DNA of 61,290 bases from Desulfobacterales bacterium (GTDB lineage Bacteria > Desulfobacterota > Desulfobacteria > Desulfobacterales > Desulfolunaceae). The notes beneath the pieces are model-generated. The model worked only from the letters and a program-made list of their open reading frames with translations. It was not told where the DNA came from and did no database searches. A program made the position numbers and the translations under genes. Every line of letters starts with the position of its first letter. Position 1 is the stretch's first letter. Shown one piece after another: positions 1-8,144 of the stretch. The stretch covers positions 1 to 61,290 of the forward strand of contig JAKSCC010000326.1 of the NCBI GenBank assembly GCA_022360815.1, given 5' to 3'.

Positions 1-155
1 GTGTCCGGGGCTTCCTGGCGGATGACCTCGTCCACCAGGTCGGCACTCTCACGGGAGACGTGGGCGGTGCCGATGATAAGGTACTCTTTGCCGTTTAAAT
101 GGATGGTTTTTACCATCTCGTTGTCACGGGCCTTTGTTTCCGAAGTGGGTTCCAT
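1..155 (-). CDS. TraB-family protein, N-terminal fragment
   Basis: The minus-strand frame opens at the ATG at 153-155 and runs off the left edge, so only the first 51 residues are present. They contain a GTAHVS motif followed by an amphipathic segment (SRESADLVDEVI), which is the start of the TraB/PrgY/GumN fold, a family that begins with a conserved G-T-x-H motif. Plasmid PrgY is linked to pheromone shutdown; the role of chromosomal bacterial members is not settled. A cytoplasmic N-terminus is suggested because no signal peptide is visible. The neighbour on the same strand ends 83 bases upstream, so the two could be co-transcribed. The family call is fairly good, but the rest of the gene lies outside the window. 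Confidence 0.7.
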   Translation of the reverse strand, partial: MEPTSETKARDNEMVKTIHLNGKEYLIIGTAHVSRESADLVDEVIRQEAPD

Positions 156-238
156 GGGTGCTTAAAATATCCTTAAGGTAATGTGGTTAACGTCTTTGGA
201 TTGCGAAAAGGGTTTGGCCACAGGACAGGCTTCATTGT

Positions 239-1177
239 CTAATCGCAAGGGGCGGCAAACGTTTTGCCATCGGTCCATCGATGCATGAAAAAGTCGGTGA
301 CCGGAGAAGCCTGGTTGGTGTTTTTTTGTGGCAGCGATTCCAGCCGAGAGTTGAGGTCCGCCAGTTGGACTTTCCCTCCCACGAGAGCCGTTATTTTGAG
401 GGCCCGGCACAAATACCAGGCAGCCTCTTTATGGCGATTCAATCCGTTGAGGCAGGCGGCGGCCTCTTTCATGTCGTCTGCCATGAGTCGAAACGCGCTG
501 CGTTGGGTGTCGAGCTTTAGAGCCTTTTCAAACTGGGCCAGCCCCAATGCATACTCGCCAAGGGCCAGATGGGCTCGCCCCATACTGTAGATGATGGAGA
601 TGGCCAGTCCTTCCGAATGGGGTGTCTGCTCCTTTTCCAAGGCGGTGGCCATTTCCAGGGCTTTGCGGGATTGCCCCCTTTTCAAAAGGAGGTTGATTCG
701 CCCCAGTCGTGTCGGTGCCCAGAACATTTTCTTGGAGGCGGCCAAGGTCTCGGCTTCATTCAGTCGGTCTTCTGCTTGCTGAAATTGGGCATTGAAGATG
801 TGAACCGCTGCCATGTTGGTGAGTGCCCTGATCTCACCCTGGGTTCCATGGGTGAGATGGTGCAAAAACTGAGCCTCTTGCAGATAGAGCATCGCTTCGT
901 CGGGCTTGTGGTCTCTTAGATAAAGCGTTCCGATATTGTTGAAGGCCGTTGCCAAGGCTTTTTGGTTGTCGGAAAGGGTAAAAAGCTCCACAGCCTCAAG
1001 GTAGTCTTTAAGGGCCATTTCTCGGCAGCCATGAAGGGCGTGTTTGTCTCCTGCTGTCATGGCTTTGGCACCTGCGTTGTCGTAGATGCTTACAGCCTTC
1101 GGGGCTGCCGGGGTTGTTGCACAAGCCGTGCAGATGACAAGAAGTCCGATGAAAAGCAAGCCGCGTGGGTATCTCAT
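239..1177 (-). CDS. TPR-repeat lipoprotein
   Basis: This 312-residue protein starts with a basic-hydrophobic signal peptide ending in VICTAC; the second Cys is the likely lipidation site, although the -3 residue is not ideal for a lipobox. From about residue 50 to 260 it consists of helix-turn-helix repeats with the TPR pattern (for example ATAFNNIGTLYLRDHKPDEA and GRAHLALGEYALGLAQFEKA), so it is probably a periplasmic or membrane-anchored scaffold that binds other proteins. The start is supported by GGAGAG six bases upstream of the ATG. It lies upstream of the TraB-family gene on the same strand. No catalytic motif is visible and the partner is unknown. Confidence 0.75.
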   Translation of the reverse strand: MRYPRGLLFIGLLVICTACATTPAAPKAVSIYDNAGAKAMTAGDKHALHGCREMALKDYLEAVELFTLSDNQKALATAFNNIGTLYLRDHKPDEAMLYLQEAQFLHHLTHGTQGEIRALTNMAAVHIFNAQFQQAEDRLNEAETLAASKKMFWAPTRLGRINLLLKRGQSRKALEMATALEKEQTPHSEGLAISIIYSMGRAHLALGEYALGLAQFEKALKLDTQRSAFRLMADDMKEAAACLNGLNRHKEAAWYLCRALKITALVGGKVQLADLNSRLESLPQKNTNQASPVTDFFMHRWTDGKTFAAPCD

Positions 1178-1527
1178 GAGGTCTCTCCTTGCGGGATGAA
1201 AGCACTTAAGAGGGCTGGCTTGGTAAAATATTTGTATCCATTCTGCAGCCTATGGCGTTGGGTTACCTCTTCCCAATTCGGTCTTGGGCGTTACGCGAGG
1301 CATAAAACCCTTCGAATGGTGAGGTTATACACCCATCGTTTTCCCACTGTCATTAAAAAACAGACAGCACCAGGCATCGGTATTGAAAGGCTTGATACAA
1401 GAGAACTTTTTTATCGAAAGAATCAATTGGACGGCCAGAGGCAGGCCTGCGCATAGTTATCACCTCACAAAAGGCCACTGTTTTTGTGGGGCCATCTCAA
1501 TACAGTTGTAAGGATTAAACGTAGACC
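1178..1527. other. intergenic region, divergent promoters expected
   Basis: This 350-base gap separates the minus-strand TPR lipoprotein from plus-strand yedF, so both promoters should lie here. I see no consensus promoter pair. A perfect 10-base palindrome (GCAGGCCTGC) sits at 1441-1450, and a weak stem (GGCCAC with GTGGGGCC) lies near 1473-1494. No gene is supported. Confidence 0.4.
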
Positions 1528-2130
1528 ATGAGTATTCTTGATTTTAAGGGGCTGAATTGCCCCCAGCCTGTCATTCGGACCAAGACCTTTCTGGAGGAGA
1601 ACCCTTGCAGGGAGCTCACCGTTCGAGTGGACAACAGGGCGGCAGTGGAAAATGTGACCCGTTTTCTTCAAAGCCAGGGCTTTTCTGTGGAGTGTGGGGG
1701 GCAAAACCCTCTCTTTACTCTTTCGGCTTCTCGAAAAGAGGAGGAGGTAGAAGTGGGGCCCACCCCGGCTCTGCTTCAGCCGGGAGCTGAAACTGCCTCC
1801 ACCGTGGTGATGATTACCCACAATACCATGGGAACCGGGGACCTTGTCCTTGGTGAGAAGCTCATGGTTAATTTTTTAAAGACGCTTCCCGAAATGGGGG
1901 ATGCCCTGTGGACCGTTATCATGGTCAATGAGGGGGTAAAGCTGGCTTCTGATAGAAGCGCTGCTTGTGAAGAGCTTGTGGCGCTTGAGGCCAAAGGAGT
2001 TCGCCTTTTGGTCTGTGGTACCTGTCTGGAGCACTTTGGTTTGATGTCGGAAAAACGTGTGGGAGAGACCACCAACATGCTCGATATCGTCACCACACTT
2101 CAGGTTGCATCCAAAGTGATCAATATCTGA
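1528..2130 (+). CDS. yedF: YedF, selenium-metabolism sulfurtransferase-like protein
   Basis: The first 75 residues form a TusA/SirA-like domain with the conserved CPxP-type motif (GLNCPQPVIRTK, Cys at residue 11), and residues about 90-200 form a DsrE-like domain (VVMITHNTMGTGD, then LLVCGTCLEHFG). This two-domain layout and the 200-residue length match the selenium-metabolism YedF family, which co-occurs with selD and selenoprotein synthesis genes and is thought to handle selenium or sulfur as a persulfide-like carrier. The Cys in the TusA part and the CGTC pair are the likely sulfur or selenium carriers. It stands alone between a divergent lipoprotein and a phosphorelay cluster. A minimal AAGG sequence lies upstream of the ATG. 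A selenoprotein-type homologue with Cys lies at 42.6 kb, in line with a selenium-using lineage. Confidence 0.88.
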   Translation: MSILDFKGLNCPQPVIRTKTFLEENPCRELTVRVDNRAAVENVTRFLQSQGFSVECGGQNPLFTLSASRKEEEVEVGPTPALLQPGAETASTVVMITHNTMGTGDLVLGEKLMVNFLKTLPEMGDALWTVIMVNEGVKLASDRSAACEELVALEAKGVRLLVCGTCLEHFGLMSEKRVGETTNMLDIVTTLQVASKVINI

Positions 2131-2182
2131 TTTGCGAATGTGAAAACAGATACAATCGTCTAATATCCTTTCTGGATTTGCT

Positions 2183-2212
2183 TTGACGCCGGTCGCCGGA
2201 CTCTGGTATATT
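2183..2212 (+). promoter_or_regulatory. sigma-70-type promoter for the phosphorelay operon
   Basis: TTGACG at 2183-2188 and TATATT at 2207-2212 are separated by 18 bases, a near-consensus sigma-70 pair on the plus strand. Initiation near 2219 would leave a leader of about 185 bases before the HPt gene. The core promoter is bracketed by a 9-base inverted repeat (2184-2192 and 2236-2244). Confidence 0.55.
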
Positions 2213-2374
2213 TTATCCATACCCTTACCCGGTTTCCGGCGTCACGCCTTTTTTCCGCCAACCTTTCTTTTTTTCCATCCTGCAGACCGCCGGAATTTAT
2301 CTATCATAACAACAGTGTGGACAGATTCGTAAAACATCAGGGAACTCTGCTGCGTTAGGTGCGGTTTTGCGACC

Positions 2375-2396
2375 TTCCACCTCGACCTTTGTGGAA
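2375..2396 (+). promoter_or_regulatory. leader hairpin next to the HPt ribosome site
   Basis: TTCCAC at 2375-2380 pairs with GTGGAA at 2391-2396. The 3' arm is the only purine-rich stretch just upstream of the HPt ATG at 2405, so the hairpin could limit ribosome access. This is an inference from position and pairing only. Confidence 0.3.
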
Positions 2397-2404
2397 AAGA
2401 CGCT

Positions 2405-2758
2405 ATGGATGGAGCATCCAAGGATCCCCCCATCAACCTTGACGAGTTAATGGACATCATGGACGGTGATCAAGATTTGATCCAGGACTGTCTTGGGGAC
2501 TTTGCCCAGGAGTATCCCGCTATGCTTGAAGCCATAGGCACGGCCATTGAAGCAGGTGACGATGAGGAGCTGGAAAGACAGGCACACGCCCTGAAGGGGA
2601 GCTTGAGGTACCTTGCCGCTGGCCCGGCAGCCCAGGCCGCAGAGTCCCTCGAAATGATGGGGCGAGAGCGGAAGGATTCCGGTCGCAGCAAGGTGTTTGC
2701 GCTTCTTGAGGTGGAGTGCATCAGGCTTCAGCAGTTTATTGCTTCGTACAGCGGCTGA
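2405..2758 (+). CDS. HPt phosphotransfer protein
   Basis: This 117-residue, mostly helical protein carries the histidine phosphotransfer signature AHALKGSLRYL; the His in it is the phosphoacceptor. It has no kinase or receiver domain, so it should be a soluble shuttle that passes phosphate between receiver domains. It opens a tightly packed cluster (receiver-kinase 15 bases downstream, then a lone receiver and a CheA-like kinase), which suggests that it links the receivers of those proteins in a multistep relay. The ribosome site is weak and lies inside a small hairpin. The family call is secure; the partners are inferred from neighbourhood. Confidence 0.85.
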   Translation: MDGASKDPPINLDELMDIMDGDQDLIQDCLGDFAQEYPAMLEAIGTAIEAGDDEELERQAHALKGSLRYLAAGPAAQAAESLEMMGRERKDSGRSKVFALLEVECIRLQQFIASYSG

Positions 2759-2773
2759 TAAAGGAGGCAGGCC

Positions 2774-3994
2774 GTGAAGGTTCTGGTGGTGGATGATGAA
2801 AAGTTGTCCCGACGGGTGATCTGCACGGGGTTGAAAAAAGGTGGATTCGATGTGCTTGAAGCCAGCGATGGAACTCAAGCCCTTTCGATGGTTGAAGATT
2901 CCTGCATCGGAGTGCTTATCGCCGATTGGATGATGCCCGGCATGGATGGTATTGAGTTGTGCCGTCGCATTCGAAGTCGCAAAGAGGCGGCCTATATCTA
3001 TATTCTTATGCTCACCTCCCGTTCGGAGAAAGAGGATCTTTTGGAGGGGTTTAAGGCGGGGGTGGATGGTTATTTGAGCAAGCCACCGGATCAGGATGAG
3101 CTTCAAGCCTTGATTAAAGCGGGAATGCGGGTGGTGGGGCTGGAACGCTGCCTGGTGGAAGAGAGGCGGAAGGTGGCCCTTTACGCCACGGAGATGGAAA
3201 AATTGGCCGAGGAGCGTGCTCGGCAGCTGGTGATCTCTGATCGTATGGCGAGTCTGGGGACCATGAGTGCAGGGGTTGCCCATGAAATCAACAATCCCAC
3301 CACATTTATCAGCGGCAACGTTCAGATGATCGAGAAGTTTTGGCCCTATCTGGAGAGTCTCATTCTTGGGGCAGGTGACGACCATCCCGATGCAGAGCGC
3401 CTTGCCTTTATTCGTGATGAGGTTCCGGGGATTATCGCCGGGATCATCAATGGTACCGAGCGAATTGGCCGTATCGTTTCGGGCCTGAAGTCTTTTGCCT
3501 ACCAGGGACATGCCGAGGTTCAGATGGGTGAGGTGGACCTTCACCACGCCATGGAGCAGGCCCTTCTCTTGTGTGAAAACACATTGAAACACAACATCAC
3601 AGTGGAACGGGATTTTTGCTCGGAGCCCTTTTGTATCTCAGGGGATGTTCAGCAGCTTGAGCAGGTATTCGTCAATCTTTTTACCAATGCCGCCCACTCC
3701 ATGAAACAGGTTGGAGAAGGACGCCTTCAACTGGTAACCCGTAAAAAAGAGGCACGGGGCACCGTGGTGGTCGCCGACACTGGAGTCGGTATTCCAAAAG
3801 AGGTTTTGGATAAAATTTGGACCCCCTTTTTTACCACCAAACCCATGGGCGTGGGGACGGGCCTGGGGCTCTCTATCTCTCTGGGGATTATCAAAGACCA
3901 CAAAGGTGAAGTGAAAGCGGAAAATTTGGCCAGCGGGGGAGCACGATTCATTCTAAAGTTTCCCCTTATTGATCCTCAGACTGCCTCATCATAA
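2774..3994 (+). CDS. receiver-linked sensor histidine kinase
   Basis: Residues 1-120 are a CheY-like receiver with acidic pocket D7-D8, phosphoacceptor D51 (IADWMMPGMDG) and K103. A coiled-coil-like linker (residues 125-155) leads to a HisKA dimerisation domain with H170 in AHEINNP, and residues about 270-400 are a HATPase domain with N, G1 (ADTGVGIP) and G2 (GTGLGLS) boxes. There is no membrane segment, so input must come through the receiver or the linker. The start is GTG, supported by AAGGAGG nine bases upstream. It sits between an HPt gene and a single-domain receiver, which makes it the likely kinase of the relay. Confidence 0.88.
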   Translation: MKVLVVDDEKLSRRVICTGLKKGGFDVLEASDGTQALSMVEDSCIGVLIADWMMPGMDGIELCRRIRSRKEAAYIYILMLTSRSEKEDLLEGFKAGVDGYLSKPPDQDELQALIKAGMRVVGLERCLVEERRKVALYATEMEKLAEERARQLVISDRMASLGTMSAGVAHEINNPTTFISGNVQMIEKFWPYLESLILGAGDDHPDAERLAFIRDEVPGIIAGIINGTERIGRIVSGLKSFAYQGHAEVQMGEVDLHHAMEQALLLCENTLKHNITVERDFCSEPFCISGDVQQLEQVFVNLFTNAAHSMKQVGEGRLQLVTRKKEARGTVVVADTGVGIPKEVLDKIWTPFFTTKPMGVGTGLGLSISLGIIKDHKGEVKAENLASGGARFILKFPLIDPQTASS

Positions 3995-4003
3995 AGGAGT
4001 CCC

Positions 4004-4441
4004 ATGAAGCGAGACAGAAATTTGCCATGTATTCTGGTGGTGGACGATGAAGCCGATATTCGAAAGATGATTTCACGGCATTTTCGGTTTATTGGGTACG
4101 ATGTGATCGACTCCGCTTCAAATGGCAAAGAAGCACTGGACATTTTGGCCGCGCAACGGGTTGAAGTGGTGATTTCAGATATTCAGATGCCGGTGATGAA
4201 TGGATTGGATCTTCTTCGAACCATTCGCCGGGAGTATCCCATGGTCCATGTCATCATCATTACAGGTTATGTTACCATTGATAACCTTCTTTCGGCCTTG
4301 AAGTTGGGGGCTGATACGTGCGTTTTTAAACCCATTGAGGAGATGGGCGAGTTGGAGGATGCGGTTTCTGCTGCCGTGGCGAGTCTGCGCAGTTGGCAGG
4401 TTAAGATGAAAACGTTGCTGGGGATGAGAGCTTCAGCTTGA
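4004..4441 (+). CDS. single-domain response regulator with C-terminal tail
   Basis: The first 120 residues are a receiver domain: D14-D15 acidic pair, D59 phosphoacceptor in ISDIQMPVMNG, Thr in ITGY, and Lys in VFKPIEE. A short tail of about 25 residues follows, with no DNA-binding or enzymatic domain, so output is likely by protein contact. It starts nine bases after the receiver-kinase with a strong AAGGAG site, so the two are co-translated. The lone receiver could be a phosphate sink or an adapter in the relay with the neighbouring HPt and CheA-like proteins. Confidence 0.85.
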   Translation: MKRDRNLPCILVVDDEADIRKMISRHFRFIGYDVIDSASNGKEALDILAAQRVEVVISDIQMPVMNGLDLLRTIRREYPMVHVIIITGYVTIDNLLSALKLGADTCVFKPIEEMGELEDAVSAAVASLRSWQVKMKTLLGMRASA

Positions 4442-4465
4442 CCCCCAACCTGAAAGGATAGAGTC

Positions 4466-5758
4466 ATGGAACCGTCTGTGGTGGATCCCGAACTGCTTGA
4501 AGCGTTTATTGAGGAGGCATTGCAGGGGCTGGATGGTGCCCTTCCCCTTGTATCAGAGCTTGGAGGCTCTGAGGAAAGCAAGGCGCGGATTCATGATATA
4601 TTTCACCCCATCCATTCGGTAAAGGGGAGCGCGGCCTTTTTTTGTTTGATGAAGGTTAAGGCCCTCTCCCATGCCACCGAGGATGTTCTCGACAGAATTC
4701 GCAAAGGGGCTCTTGTGCCGGATGAGCCGTTGATTGGGCTTTTGTCTGGTGTGGTGCTGGAGCTGCGGAGCATGCTTCACCGGGTAAAAGATGGAAAGCC
4801 TGAGGTGGCAGATGAGGCTTCGTATCATGCCCTTTTGGATCAGGTGGAAAAAGCAGGCCAGCAGAGGGTAGAAGCAGCTTTGCCCACAGAGGCGGAAGGG
4901 GCATTTTTAACGCGTTTGAAAGATCGATTGCCACAAAAGTTTCACCCTTTGGTTGCTTGGGTGAAAGGGGTGCTTCAAGGGCACTCCCCATCCCTGCCTC
5001 CTTTGATGGAGGATACTGCGGGGCGTTGGGAGGCGGATGTGGAGGCAGCCGTGCTTCGCAGTGGTGAGTTGTGCCGGGCGATGGGGGTTCTTGCCGCTTT
5101 GTCTGAGGCGATTCCAGACCCGCAACTCAAAGAGGCCGGAGAAGAGATTGCACGGTTGAGCCATGAGGTGAATCGGTCTCTCACTCGTTTGGGATGTACT
5201 CCCCTGAAAGAGATCGGAGCCCGCGCTGGAAGTGTGGCGGAACATGTGGCCCAGGAAACAGGAAAGTCGATTCGAGTGCATGTGGAAGGTGACGAGGGAT
5301 TTTTACTACGAAGCATTTCCCGGTACATGGATGAGGCCATGACCCATCTGGTTCGAAATGCTGTGGACCATGGGATTGAAACAGAGTCTGTGCGCGTGGC
5401 AGAGGGCAAGAGTCCTGCAGGCAGGGTGGTGATCCTGGCCCGCCGCAAAGGAGAGCGTTTGGTGGTGCGTATAGAAGATGATGGTGCGGGAATCAACGCC
5501 AAGCGTGTTTTGGAAAAGGGCAGAGAGCTGGGTTTGGTGCAAGAGAATGAACGGGTCTTGGCCGAGGATTTGATATTTAAGCCGGGGTTATCCACTGCCG
5601 CTGAGGTGACAGAGCTTTCGGGGCGCGGCGTGGGCATGGACATTGTACGGCGTGCCATGGAGAAGGTGGGCGGCGTCGTGTCGGTGGATAGTCGAAAAGG
5701 GAAAGGAACCTCTGTAACTTTGGAGGTGCCTCTCGGGCGAAATCCTGTAAAAAATTGA
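4466..5758 (+). CDS. CheA-like histidine kinase without a CheW-like domain
   Basis: Residues 5-110 are an HPt (P1-type) domain with H50 in HPIHSVKGSAAFF. Residues about 280-425 are a CheA-type HATPase with HLVRNAVDHGIE (N box), EDDGAGIN (G1) and GRGVGMDIV (G2). The protein then stops at VPLGRNPVKN, exactly where CheA proteins continue into the CheW-like P5 domain, so at 430 residues it lacks the part that couples CheA to receptors. The middle (120-280) is not recognised and lacks a clear CheY-binding P2. It ends the four-gene cluster and is followed by an intrinsic terminator. It probably supplies or accepts phosphate in the relay rather than driving chemotaxis. Confidence 0.85.
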   Translation: MEPSVVDPELLEAFIEEALQGLDGALPLVSELGGSEESKARIHDIFHPIHSVKGSAAFFCLMKVKALSHATEDVLDRIRKGALVPDEPLIGLLSGVVLELRSMLHRVKDGKPEVADEASYHALLDQVEKAGQQRVEAALPTEAEGAFLTRLKDRLPQKFHPLVAWVKGVLQGHSPSLPPLMEDTAGRWEADVEAAVLRSGELCRAMGVLAALSEAIPDPQLKEAGEEIARLSHEVNRSLTRLGCTPLKEIGARAGSVAEHVAQETGKSIRVHVEGDEGFLLRSISRYMDEAMTHLVRNAVDHGIETESVRVAEGKSPAGRVVILARRKGERLVVRIEDDGAGINAKRVLEKGRELGLVQENERVLAEDLIFKPGLSTAAEVTELSGRGVGMDIVRRAMEKVGGVVSVDSRKGKGTSVTLEVPLGRNPVKN

Positions 5759-5790
5759 AGGCAGCGATTTATAAACCAAGGTGGCGCGTG

Positions 5791-5824
5791 AGGCAACTTT
5801 GATGGCGAAAGGGTTGCCTTTTTT
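5791..5824 (+). terminator. intrinsic terminator after the CheA-like gene
   Basis: AGGCAAC at 5791-5797 pairs with GTTGCCT at 5813-5819, and a run of T follows. It lies 33 bases after the stop codon and closes the phosphorelay operon. Confidence 0.7.
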
Positions 5825-5987
5825 GTTTGGTTTTTTGTTTTTGATTTACAGCGGGTTAAGGTTGTTTTGGGTGACATGGCAACCTTTACAAGAATTAAGG
5901 GGTGTGCCATAACAGAGCGACGCACCATGGGCGCCCGGTATCGGGCAGCTTAAATCATCATTTGATTTGGGGGAGAAGGCGTCGTCC

Positions 5988-7703
5988 ATGCTCACAGAAC
6001 TTTCCATTCGACATTTTGCCATCATTGACGACCTTACCATCTCTTTTGAGAACGGTCTGACGGTTTTAAGCGGTGAAACCGGAGCGGGTAAATCGATAAT
6101 TATCAACGCATTGAATCTTCTTCTTGGGGGGCGTGCATCGTCTTCTCTGGTGCGTACCGGAGAGGCCTGCGCCGAAGTGGAGGGGCAGTTCACCGTACCC
6201 TTTGACAGCATTGTGGCAGACAAGCTCAAGGAGCTGGGCCATGATCCCGACGAAGGACTTCTGGTGCGACGTATTATTTCGGCCACCGATCGCCATAAGG
6301 TTTATGTCAATGGCAGGCTGGCCACCATGCAGCTTTTGGCTGAGCTCACCGAAAATTTGGCGAGTATCTCGGGGCAGCATGCCCATCAGGCCCTTTTAAA
6401 AGAAGAACTTCATCTGCTTTTTCTTGACCGTTTTGCCGGTCTCATGCCCCTTCGTGCCAAAGTGGAGAGGGCCTATGGAGCCCTTGCTCCGCTTTTGGAA
6501 GAGCTTAGATCCAAAGAGCGGCTTGCAGCCCGTCAAAAAGAGCAGGAGGAGCTTTTAAGGTTTCAAAAAGGCGAGCTGGATGACGCGCAGATGCATGAGG
6601 GGGAAGACCTCGCTCTGGAGGAAGAGAGGGTCAGGCTGAAAAATGCCCAGAGTCTGCTGCGCACGGCGAGCGAAGGCTCGGCCCTGCTTTACACCCGTGA
6701 GGGGGCCATCTATGAGCAGTTGGTGGCCATGAAAAAGGAGCTTGAAAAAGGGGCGCAAGCCGACGGGGCCATGACCTCGTTTTTTTCTGAGGCAGAAGAG
6801 ATCTGCTATCGGGTGGAAGATTTGGCACGAAGTCTTGAAAGTTATGCCTCGGGGATCTCTTTGGATGGTGCAGCCCTGGAGGAGGTGGAGGAGCGTTTGG
6901 ACCTTCTCAACAAGCTCAAAAGAAAATATGTGGGAGCCTCTGCGGATTTTTCAGAGCTTCTTGTTCGGCACCGCGAGATAGAAGCCGAGCTGGAGGCCCT
7001 TGAAGGGCTTGATGTGGAGATGGGAAACCTCAAGGAGGAGATTGCTGAAGCCAGAGATCGCCTCTACTCTCTTTGCCTGACCCTTTCCGAAAAGAGAAAG
7101 AAGGCGGCGGGCCGACTTTCGAAACTGGTGGAAAAAGAGCTGAAGCATCTGGAGATGCCCAATGCCAGGTTTCATGTGGCGGTCTCTCCTCTGGGCAGCG
7201 ACGCATCTGCTGCTGCCGAAGGCCCGGATGGGGTGAGGTTGGGAGAGACCGGCATGGATCGGGCGGTGTTTTACATCGCTCCCAACGTGGGTGAGGCCGA
7301 AAAGCCCCTGGCAAAAATAGCCTCGGGAGGCGAGCTTTCGCGCGTGGTGCTGGCGGTAAAAACCATTCTGGCCGAAGGCGATGCCGTGGGCACGGTGGTG
7401 TTTGACGAGGTGGACTCTGGCATTGGTGGTGGGGTGGCCGAAGTGGTGGGGATGAAGATTCGTGAAATATCGGCTCATCATCAGGTGCTTTGCATCACCC
7501 ATCTTCCTCAGATCGCCAAATTTGGGCATCAGCATTGCCGCATCGAAAAGCGGGTGGTCAAAGGGCGGACCTGCACGTCCATTACCCCGTTGGATCCAGA
7601 AGAGCGTGTCCAAGAAATGGCCCGGATGTTGGGTGGGGTAGAGCTGACCCAGGCCACGGTGGAGCACGCCCGTGAAATGCTGGCCTTGACAGAGGCCTCA
7701 TGA
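5988..7703 (+). CDS. recN: RecN, DNA repair ATPase
   Basis: RecN is an SMC-like ATPase that acts in recombinational repair of double-strand breaks. The N-terminal lobe has LSIRHFAIIDDLTISF and Walker A GETGAGKS. A long coiled coil follows at about residues 160-370, and the C-terminal lobe has the ABC signature (ASGGELSRV), Walker B (TVVFDEVDSGIGG) and the ITHLPQIA switch. I chose the ATG at 5988, with GGGGAGAAGG nine bases upstream, rather than an in-frame TTG at 5967; this gives 571 residues, close to the usual length. It is preceded by a terminator and about 160 bases of leader, so it probably has its own promoter. No clear LexA-type site was recognised. Confidence 0.95.
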   Translation: MLTELSIRHFAIIDDLTISFENGLTVLSGETGAGKSIIINALNLLLGGRASSSLVRTGEACAEVEGQFTVPFDSIVADKLKELGHDPDEGLLVRRIISATDRHKVYVNGRLATMQLLAELTENLASISGQHAHQALLKEELHLLFLDRFAGLMPLRAKVERAYGALAPLLEELRSKERLAARQKEQEELLRFQKGELDDAQMHEGEDLALEEERVRLKNAQSLLRTASEGSALLYTREGAIYEQLVAMKKELEKGAQADGAMTSFFSEAEEICYRVEDLARSLESYASGISLDGAALEEVEERLDLLNKLKRKYVGASADFSELLVRHREIEAELEALEGLDVEMGNLKEEIAEARDRLYSLCLTLSEKRKKAAGRLSKLVEKELKHLEMPNARFHVAVSPLGSDASAAAEGPDGVRLGETGMDRAVFYIAPNVGEAEKPLAKIASGGELSRVVLAVKTILAEGDAVGTVVFDEVDSGIGGGVAEVVGMKIREISAHHQVLCITHLPQIAKFGHQHCRIEKRVVKGRTCTSITPLDPEERVQEMARMLGGVELTQATVEHAREMLALTEAS

Positions 7704-7803
7704 TGCCCATAATGTGCCAAAACAGCTAAAGATTGATGGGTCTGCAGAAAGGCTGTTCGGAATATGCAGAATAGTGACATATGATTTTAAAAGGGAGTGA
7801 GAG

Positions 7804-8052
7804 ATGCCCATTTACGAATTTAAATGCAGCAAGTGTGAAGAGTTCTTTGAACTGCTCGTGATGGGCAGCAACGACGAAGAGGAGCTGAAGTGCCCCAAGT
7901 GCGGCTCCCAGAGCTTTGAGAGGGTGATCAGCACCACCAATTTTAAGATGGGAGCAGCCTCTGGTGGAAACCCGGCCAATCAGTCGGGTATCCAGAAACG
8001 GCAGTGCTCCAGCGGATCTTGTACCACCTACACCCTTGGGGGGCAGGAGTAA
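7804..8052 (+). CDS. FmdB-type zinc-ribbon protein
   Basis: This 82-residue protein starts MPIYEFKCSKCEEFFE and has a second pair, LKCPKCGS, forming the CxxC/CxxC zinc ribbon of the FmdB putative regulatory family. The tail is Gly/Ser-rich with a further Cys pair (QCSSGSC). The family is common in anaerobes and its role is not established; proposals include metal or nucleic-acid binding. GGGAG lies seven bases before the ATG. A strong terminator follows, so it is transcribed alone or with recN. Confidence 0.8.
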   Translation: MPIYEFKCSKCEEFFELLVMGSNDEEELKCPKCGSQSFERVISTTNFKMGAASGGNPANQSGIQKRQCSSGSCTTYTLGGQE

Positions 8053-8091
8053 GATTTGTAGGTCTCAAAGAGACCCGTTACATGAACAAAT

Positions 8092-8130
8092 AAAGCCCCG
8101 TGGAGCAGAGTCTTCATGGGGCTTTTTTTT
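8092..8130 (+). terminator. intrinsic terminator after the zinc-ribbon gene
   Basis: AAAGCCCC at 8092-8099 pairs with GGGGCTTT at 8118-8125, followed by T up to 8130. An apparent GTG start for the next gene lies inside this hairpin and was discarded for that reason. Confidence 0.85.
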
Positions 8131-8144
8131 ATGTGAGGCGTGCC

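Noticed and set aside
5846..5966. Minus-strand frame next to recN containing CKGCH, a c-type haem motif, in its last 30 residues
   Set aside because: Only one CxxCH, no signal peptide, and the frame runs back into antisense recN. A single motif of this length is expected by chance on both strands of a 61-kb window.
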